Shown: in pieces, positions 6,944-11,892 of the stretch | How the letters are laid out: the number at the start of each line of letters is the position of its first letter | How positions within the stretch are numbered: position 1 is the first letter of the stretch | Assembly: GCA_016762995.1 (NCBI GenBank) | Contig: JAESUT010000125.1 | Coordinates: 1-11,892, forward strand | Reading direction: 5' to 3' | DNA from: Gammaproteobacteria bacterium | Lineage (GTDB): Bacteria; Pseudomonadota; Gammaproteobacteria; Pseudomonadales; Pseudohongiellaceae | DNA length: 11,892 bases | Made by a program: the position numbers and the translations under genes | The notes under the pieces: generated by a model | Seen by the model: the letters and a program-made list of their open reading frames with translations, nothing else | Databases searched by the model: none | What the model was told of the DNA's origin: nothing

Positions 6944-7651
6944 CTATTCATCCGTCCCAGCATTGGCTTTCATATCGGTAGCAAAAATGGCATTCACTTC
7001 GCTCAGTCGTTCAGGCGTACCAATGTCCATCCAAAGACCTTCATACACCGCACCACTCACTTGATCCTCTCGCATAGCTTCCTGTAAAAGAGGCACCATT
7101 GACCTCGGTTGAATGGGATAGCCATGGAATAAATTCTTGTGCATCACACTGATGCCGCTAAAAGTAAGGCGCTGATCACGAGCAGAATGTTCTTCGTGAA
7201 CTCGCCCCTTGTCATCAATATAGAAATCGCCATGGGGATTGTGATCCGCATTCTCGACCAGCACGAGGTGAGCCAGCCTATCGATCCCGTCTACCGGCTC
7301 TAAACTGGCAAAATTGAAGTCTGTCCAGATGTCAGCATTCACGACTACAAAGCAATCGTCTTTCAGCTTGGGCAGTGCCTTGATGATGCCACCCGCCGTC
7401 TCTAATCGAATGGGCTCTTTCGAGTAGCTGATCGAAGTACCGTACCTCGAACCATTCCCGAGCAGCTCCTCGATCATTCCTCCTAAATAGAAATGATTGA
7501 TCACGATGCCAGTTATACCGCCATCAACAAGCCTCTCAATCTGATGTTCGATAAGAGTCTTATTCCCTACTTTTAGTAGAGGCTTGGGTAGGTCGGCGGT
7601 GAGGGGCTGCATGCGCTTGCCAAGCCCGGCCGCCAAAATCATTGCTCGCAT
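6944..7651 (-). CDS. murU: N-acetylmuramate alpha-1-phosphate uridylyltransferase
   Basis: Converts MurNAc alpha-1-phosphate and UTP to UDP-MurNAc, the last step of the recycling route that bypasses GlcNAc-6-P and the fosfomycin target MurA. 235 aa, close to the characterised Pseudomonas putida enzyme. Nucleotidyltransferase fold: N-terminal LAAGLGKRM (6-14) binds the nucleotide, K23 in LPKPLL contacts phosphate, D107 in NADIW and D209 in WMDIGTPERL are the expected metal ligands. The family also includes hexose-1-P thymidylyl/guanylyltransferases; assignment as MurU rests on its short length and its position directly after amgK. ATG start overlaps the amgK stop by one base (TAATG), so translation is probably coupled. 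Confidence 0.9.
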   Translation of the reverse strand: MRAMILAAGLGKRMQPLTADLPKPLLKVGNKTLIEHQIERLVDGGITGIVINHFYLGGMIEELLGNGSRYGTSISYSKEPIRLETAGGIIKALPKLKDDCFVVVNADIWTDFNFASLEPVDGIDRLAHLVLVENADHNPHGDFYIDDKGRVHEEHSARDQRLTFSGISVMHKNLFHGYPIQPRSMVPLLQEAMREDQVSGAVYEGLWMDIGTPERLSEVNAIFATDMKANAGTDE

Positions 7652-8727
7652 TAAAGTTCCAGATTGAGTTTCGCTTTCACGTTGATAAGCACTTTTGTCT
7701 CAAACCAGTCTAGGAAGGGAGCCATTTCCTCATATTGGGAGGCTACTTCCAGAAAATACTGGATAACCAGAGGGATATCGGCCAGATACTGCGGTTTATT
7801 ATCTCTTATGCACAAACGAGAGAAGATTCCCATGACCTTGAAATTGCGCTGCAGACCCATGAGATCGAAGTCGCGGCGGAATTGAGGCGCTGAAACGCCT
7901 TCTATTAATCCCGCCGCGCTCGCCAATTCGAAGTAATACAGCGCCAGTGATTCGACTAAAACCGGGTTCCAGCGGATATAACAATCCCGCAGCAGGGAGA
8001 CCAGATCGTAGCTGTAGGCTCCCGCCATCGCATCTTGAAAGTCTATGATTCCCGGCCCTGAGCCTGCTGGAAATTTCGCATCATCGAGGATTAACAGATT
8101 CCGCGAATGGTAGTCACGATGCACCGCGAACTGCGCTTGCCCTAGAGCCGCCTCTTCTAGGAAAGTAAAAGTGCGGGCGATTAAATCACGCTCCTTAGCG
8201 CTCAGATCGAGCCCAAGCAAGCGCTCACAAAACCAACCTTCGAACAGCTGCATTTCTGTGCGCAGCTTTTCGCGGTTATAGGGGGCAAGTCTCTTTTTAT
8301 CTACATTCGACTGTACCTTGATTAATGCACGAATCGCGCCCTTGTACAGACTCCCAACCTGATACTCGGAAATGGCATCTAAGCCACCTTCTTGCAGCTC
8401 TAACAAGCGCGGCAAGTAGAGGCGGTCGCCGAAATCCTCGATCAGCAGAAACCCCTCCGAATAATTCTTTGCGAATACCTGAGGTGACTGAACCCCCGCT
8501 TCTCGCAAGTAGCCTGCAATCTCTACAAACAATTCACTGTTTTCATTGATTGGCGGAGCATCTACAGCAATAAAACTTTGCTCCAGTAGCTGGGCACGAA
8601 AGTAACGGCGAAAACTCGCGTCTCCACTCACCGTAGTCAGCTCAATATCAATCGAGCCCAAATCCAGAAGCTGACTCAATTGTCCATTCACCCAATCGTT
8701 TAACTGCACCTTGCGACTATCACTCAT
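7651..8727 (-). CDS. amgK: N-acetylmuramate/N-acetylglucosamine anomeric kinase
   Basis: Aminoglycoside-phosphotransferase-fold sugar kinase that phosphorylates MurNAc (and GlcNAc) at C1, feeding MurU in peptidoglycan recycling. 358 aa, near the usual length. The N-lobe has SGDASFRRYFR (34-44), characteristic of this subfamily. The catalytic loop HRDYHSRN is at 203-210 with D205 as base; IDFQDA (228-233) supplies the metal-binding D229; SYDLVSLLRD follows at 239-248. ATG chosen because the codon before it is an in-frame stop; an out-of-frame ATGAGT begins 11 nt upstream and reads only five codons. First gene of amgK-murU-djlA-like, divergent from lptD. Earlier databases often call this family aminoglycoside phosphotransferase; it should not be read as a resistance gene. 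Confidence 0.9.
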   Translation of the reverse strand: MSDSRKVQLNDWVNGQLSQLLDLGSIDIELTTVSGDASFRRYFRAQLLEQSFIAVDAPPINENSELFVEIAGYLREAGVQSPQVFAKNYSEGFLLIEDFGDRLYLPRLLELQEGGLDAISEYQVGSLYKGAIRALIKVQSNVDKKRLAPYNREKLRTEMQLFEGWFCERLLGLDLSAKERDLIARTFTFLEEAALGQAQFAVHRDYHSRNLLILDDAKFPAGSGPGIIDFQDAMAGAYSYDLVSLLRDCYIRWNPVLVESLALYYFELASAAGLIEGVSAPQFRRDFDLMGLQRNFKVMGIFSRLCIRDNKPQYLADIPLVIQYFLEVASQYEEMAPFLDWFETKVLINVKAKLNLEL

Positions 8728-8806
8728 TCAGACTCATTTTCTCTTGTTGCTATTGTTTTCTAGCGCTCTCTAGCAGGCCGAGGCGTCGGAAATCTACGGC
8801 CCCGCT

Positions 8807-8834
8807 TTGCATTCAATCCGCGATGAATTATTAT
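8807..8834 (+). promoter_or_regulatory. candidate promoter for lptD
   Basis: TTGCAT (8807-8812), a 16-bp spacer and TATTAT (8829-8834, 5/6) lie on the plus strand, about 127 bp before lptD. The -35 is poor. The -10 occupies the same AT-rich stretch as the opposing amgK -10, so the two promoters would compete. I saw no convincing sigma-E promoter: the GGAACT at 8943 is too close to the start codon to serve as one. Confidence 0.25.
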
Positions 8835-8856
8835 GCCCTGCTTAATGCTTTCTCAA
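8827..8856 (-). promoter_or_regulatory. candidate promoter for amgK-murU
   Basis: The minus strand shows TTGAGA (8856-8851, 5/6 to the -35 consensus), then 18 bp, then AATAAT (8832-8827, 5/6). An overlapping CATAAT (8835-8830) gives 15 bp spacing. The start would be near 8820, about 93 nt before the amgK ATG. Consensus match only. Confidence 0.4.
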
Positions 8857-8960
8857 AGCGTCTCTTGTCACCTAGTTAGTCGGTTTCAATCCAGATTTGT
8901 TTAAGGCCTGCCGCCTGTCACAGTGATTTACTGAAAAAATCAGGAACTCTCGAATCAAGT

Positions 8961-11702
8961 ATGCCGTTCAAGAAACGCCCTCTCTGTTCTAAAATTGCCC
9001 TGACCTTGTCTTCGGGGCTACTACTCACGGCAATATCCAGCACAGCACAGGCACAGCTGCCGCAATTCAGCTGCCGTGCCAACGATGCAGGCGACGGCTG
9101 GATCTGTAGAGAGAACCCAACTCCCGGCGGCGCTAACACGTTATCCACAACAACCCTGCCCACAAACAATACTGAAGCTGAAGCTAGAATTGGTGCCGCT
9201 CCCGAGAACCCAACTCCCAACAGCACCAACACAGTACCCACTACTACCCGGCCCCCAAATAATACTGAAGCCGCAGCTAGAATTGGTGCCACCACCGAGA
9301 ACCCGACTGCACTCAAAGCCACCAGCATCACAAGGCGCTATGCGCTAGATTGGGTTCCACTAGAATCTTTAAGCACAGAGCAACTCGCTCAACTGGAGGG
9401 AAACTGCTGCGGCGCATTTGTAGACCCTAGCGGGCACGAGAAGAATAGCGAGAACCGGCCCGCCGATTCAGAAACCCACTTCGATTCCGAGCAGGGCCTA
9501 AGAGGCATTTCAGCAAATGTTATCAGTATCGACGGCCCGATCATCGTGCAGCAAGGCTATCGCACTATCGAAAACGACGACGTCACTACTATCGACAGGG
9601 AAGAAAACACGGTGCTAATGCAGGGCAACGTTATTTTCCGCGAGCCAGGCGTCATGCTGCAAGGCAGTTCAGCCTCGATTGATAATGCCGCAGGCACTAA
9701 TCTCGTGGAAGATGCGCAGTATGTTCTACATGCCTTAGGTGCCCACGGCAACGCCGAGAGCATCACCTACAGCAGCGACACCGGCAGCGTAACCATCGAG
9801 AATGGTGAATTCAGCCGCTGCGAGCCCGAATCAAACTTCTGGTTATTCCGCGCAGAGCGCATTGTGCTCAACCAAGATGAGGGAGTTGGCTATGCAACCG
9901 CGGTAACTCTACGTATAAAAGATGTACCGATTTTCTACTACCCAGGCACCCTGCCTTTCCCACTCGGTGACGAACGCATGTCGGGTTTCCTGGCGCCTAG
10001 CACCGGATCGACGCGCAGCGGTGGCTTCGACTTCGAGCTGCCCTATTACTTCAATCTTGCAGAGCAATACGACGCCACACTCTCACCCAGGCTCATATCG
10101 GACCGCGGTGTGCTGACAGGACTAGAACTTCGCTATCTTGCCGAAACTTCACTAAACACTCTGAACATGTCCTACCTAGGCAATGACAAACTGTTCGATG
10201 AAACAACTGCGAATGTGCTCGGCTCTGATTCGCCGCCTACAGATAACCGCTGGTTTATCGGCTATGAACATTACGGCGCCTACGGCCGCAATTGGTCGAG
10301 TTTTGTGGACTACAATGCCGTCAGCGATGAAGACTATTTCTACGATCTAGGTAGCAATGGCCTAAACACGACCAGCCGCACACACCTAAATAGGCAGGCG
10401 CGACTAAACTTCAACAGCGATTATCTGCGAGCAGGCCTGAATGTGCAGCGCACCCAGATAATCGACCCCTTTATTTCTTCGATAGATCTGAACCGACCCT
10501 ACGACCGATTACCGCAATTCTATTTTGATACCGACGCCTATTTAGGCGCGGGCTTTCGAGTGGAGCTAGGTGGGCAGATTACCTCTTTCGACCGGACGTT
10601 GGATGAGTCATCCTTATCACAGACTCAACTAGACAACGGCGCACTCGTAAAGGGCGAACGCTTGAACCTAGAGCCCGCTATCAGCTGGTCAGTCGAGCAG
10701 CCGGGTTGGTTCCTGCGTGCCAATGCAAAATACAAGCACGCCTCGTATAGCCTACAGAATCAGAGCACTGCATCGATGGATGATCCTGACGTTGGCATCA
10801 GCGTCTACAATTTCGATAGTGGGCTCATCTTCGAGCGCTCCATGTCAGGAGGCTTTACCCAAACATTAGAACCTAGAGCGTACTATCTATTCAGCGAGTT
10901 TGAAGATCAGAGCGCGCTTCCGCTATTCGACACATCGGAACTCAACTTCAGCTTCAGCCAACTGTTTCGCGAAGACCGATTCAGCGGCGGCGATCGCATC
11001 GGCGATGCGGATCAGCTGAGCATAGCTATTACAAGTCGTCTACTCGACGAGAAGGGAAAAGAACGCGCACGAATAAGCCTCGGTCAGATTCGCTACTTCG
11101 AAGACAGGCAGGTCAGTCTAAGTAACCCAATTCAATCCTGGATACCGCGCTATTCTCCACTGAATCAGAAATCCGCGCTGGCAGGCGAATTTGCTTTATC
11201 CTTCGGCGAGAGCTGGCGCCTGAATACTGACGTACAATACAATGAAGAGACTGAAGAGCTAGACGAAGGCAGCTTTCAACTTCGCTACCACAGGGACACG
11301 GACCACCTATTCAATATCGCCTATCGCTACCGTAATCTGGTAGATTCGCCTAACTTTATACTACCGGCTGGAATCGATCCCCGCATCAAGCAGACCGACC
11401 TCTCAGCCGCTTGGCCGATAAACCAAACTTGGAAACTATTGGCCAGATGGAACTATGACCACAGCAATTCTCGGAACTTAGAGACCTTTGCCGGAGTCGA
11501 ATACAGTAACTGTTGTGCGACAATACGGGTTATTGCACGAGAATGGGTTGACGAGGACGAATTGTTTGTCCCTAATATCAAACCGAACCAAGGAATTTTT
11601 GTCCAATTCACCCTGAATGGACTAGGCAACATCACGGGCGGCGGCTTAAGCAGCCTATTAAGTGACGGTATACGCGGGTTTAGAGAGACTGATAATGAGT
11701 AG
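8961..11702 (+). CDS. lptD: LPS-assembly outer-membrane protein LptD
   Basis: Outer-membrane beta-barrel that, with LptE as plug, receives lipopolysaccharide from the LptA bridge and inserts it in the outer leaflet. 913 aa, long like Pseudomonas LptD (E. coli is shorter). Signal peptide: basic 4-6, hydrophobic 12-25, likely cut after TAQA (residue 31). A low-complexity Thr/Pro/Asn linker (51-115) with a 31-residue tandem repeat follows, then a Pseudomonas-type LDWVP...CCGAFVDP segment (129-155), the OstA/LptA-like beta-jellyroll (about 185-330) and the barrel to the end. Cysteines: C38, C49, C149 and C150 in the N-terminal part, C287 in FSRCEPES (equivalent of E. coli C173), and the adjacent pair C851-C852 (equivalent of C724-C725), so the inter-domain disulfides can form. 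ATG start with only a distant AGGA. Overlaps surA by 8 nt. Confidence 0.95.
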   Translation: MPFKKRPLCSKIALTLSSGLLLTAISSTAQAQLPQFSCRANDAGDGWICRENPTPGGANTLSTTTLPTNNTEAEARIGAAPENPTPNSTNTVPTTTRPPNNTEAAARIGATTENPTALKATSITRRYALDWVPLESLSTEQLAQLEGNCCGAFVDPSGHEKNSENRPADSETHFDSEQGLRGISANVISIDGPIIVQQGYRTIENDDVTTIDREENTVLMQGNVIFREPGVMLQGSSASIDNAAGTNLVEDAQYVLHALGAHGNAESITYSSDTGSVTIENGEFSRCEPESNFWLFRAERIVLNQDEGVGYATAVTLRIKDVPIFYYPGTLPFPLGDERMSGFLAPSTGSTRSGGFDFELPYYFNLAEQYDATLSPRLISDRGVLTGLELRYLAETSLNTLNMSYLGNDKLFDETTANVLGSDSPPTDNRWFIGYEHYGAYGRNWSSFVDYNAVSDEDYFYDLGSNGLNTTSRTHLNRQARLNFNSDYLRAGLNVQRTQIIDPFISSIDLNRPYDRLPQFYFDTDAYLGAGFRVELGGQITSFDRTLDESSLSQTQLDNGALVKGERLNLEPAISWSVEQPGWFLRANAKYKHASYSLQNQSTASMDDPDVGISVYNFDSGLIFERSMSGGFTQTLEPRAYYLFSEFEDQSALPLFDTSELNFSFSQLFREDRFSGGDRIGDADQLSIAITSRLLDEKGKERARISLGQIRYFEDRQVSLSNPIQSWIPRYSPLNQKSALAGEFALSFGESWRLNTDVQYNEETEELDEGSFQLRYHRDTDHLFNIAYRYRNLVDSPNFILPAGIDPRIKQTDLSAAWPINQTWKLLARWNYDHSNSRNLETFAGVEYSNCCATIRVIAREWVDEDELFVPNIKPNQGIFVQFTLNGLGNITGGGLSSLLSDGIRGFRETDNE
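9111..9311 (+). repeat. 93-bp in-frame tandem repeat within lptD
   Basis: Two full 93-bp units (9111-9203, 9204-9296) and a short third start (9297-9311) encode 31-residue repeats. Each begins E-N-P-T and ends with N-N-T-E-A-x-A-R-I-G-A. The protein units are clearly related but diverged (for example GGAN against NSTN), so the duplication is not brand new. It lengthens the disordered linker between the mature N-terminus and the conserved LDWVP segment. Confidence 0.9.
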
Positions 11703-11892
11703 ATGGAGCACTAAAGAATCTGGAGCATTGCGACAAGGCGCTCGATCGATCGCCCACTTCCTGCCGGCAATCGGCTTGGGACTGGCACTAGCAATTGCAG
11801 CAGGAACGGCCTCGGCACAACGTGTGCTGCTGGACAAAATCGTCGCCCTTGTCGATGAAGGCGTGGTCCTGCAGAGCGAGCTCGAGTTGCGA
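11695..11892 (+). CDS. surA: periplasmic chaperone SurA, N-terminal part (runs off the window)
   Basis: Periplasmic chaperone and peptidyl-prolyl isomerase that escorts outer-membrane beta-barrels, including LptD, to the Bam complex. Only the first 66 codons are present. The signal peptide has a long n-region with basic residues up to about 17, a hydrophobic core (23-36), and a likely cleavage after ASA (residue 41). The mature start, LLDKIVALVDEGVVLQSEL (45-63), is the typical opening of the SurA N-domain. The ATG lies inside the last codons of lptD (8-nt overlap, different frame), with GAGAG 7 nt upstream. This overlap suggests translational coupling of two functionally linked outer-membrane biogenesis genes, as in other gammaproteobacteria with lptD-surA order. 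Confidence 0.92.
   Translation, partial: MSRWSTKESGALRQGARSIAHFLPAIGLGLALAIAAGTASAQRVLLDKIVALVDEGVVLQSELELR

Noticed and set aside
8943..8966. sigma-E promoter for lptD based on GGAACT
   Set aside because: The matching -10 would fall inside the coding sequence, after the start codon.
8918..9331. 137-codon minus-strand frame opposite the start of lptD, with repeated hydrophobic segments
   Set aside because: It is antisense to the lptD signal peptide and tandem repeat; its own repeats are mirror images of the 93-bp units, and no family resemblance is seen.

Overview
The window is ordinary core chromosome of a gammaproteobacterium, most likely a marine or environmental relative of Pseudomonas/Cellvibrio. 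The evidence is a Vfr/Crp-type regulator beside trpC, a two-gene cell-wall recycling pair (amgK-murU) of the Pseudomonas type, and a long LptD (913 aa) with the N-terminal extension typical of Pseudomonas. From memory, the overall order surA-lptD // amgK-murU-djlA-like ... rpe-trpE ... trpG-trpD-trpC // crp(vfr) matches the Pseudomonas aeruginosa chromosome. Base composition looks even, near 50% G+C by eye. I see no insertion sequence, phage gene, CRISPR array, rRNA or intact tRNA.

Layout. Positions 1-378 are a non-coding regulatory stretch, probably between divergent genes. It holds several dyads and a candidate CRP-activated promoter. crp (379-1014, +) converges on trpC with only a 24-bp gap. 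From 8727 down to 1039 all genes lie on the minus strand, in the transcription order amgK, murU, djlA-like, rpe, trpE, trpG, trpD, trpC. amgK-murU-djlA-like are tightly packed and probably one transcript. rpe-trpE lie 56 bp apart. trpG-trpD-trpC follow after a 227-bp gap. That gap carries a TrpR-operator-like palindrome placed over a -10 element with the same geometry as the E. coli trp promoter. lptD (8961-11702, +) is divergent from amgK and overlaps surA, which runs off the right edge.

How the genes work together. trpE and trpG encode anthranilate synthase; trpD and trpC catalyse later steps of tryptophan synthesis. rpe supplies pentose phosphates, from which the PRPP used by TrpD is made. 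AmgK and MurU phosphorylate MurNAc and convert MurNAc-1-P to UDP-MurNAc, recycling peptidoglycan. LptD and SurA build the outer membrane: SurA is a periplasmic chaperone for beta-barrels, and LptD is the barrel that inserts lipopolysaccharide. The minus-strand J-domain protein resembles DjlA but lacks its membrane anchor.

Points most worth attention: the TrpR-like operator upstream of trpGDC, the trpE-trpG junction where P. aeruginosa carries its R/F pyocin cluster, the absence of gph between rpe and trpE, an in-frame 93-bp tandem repeat in lptD, and a class-II-positioned CRP-like palindrome with a non-standard 8-bp spacer in front of crp. I found no strong evidence for an undescribed biological system.
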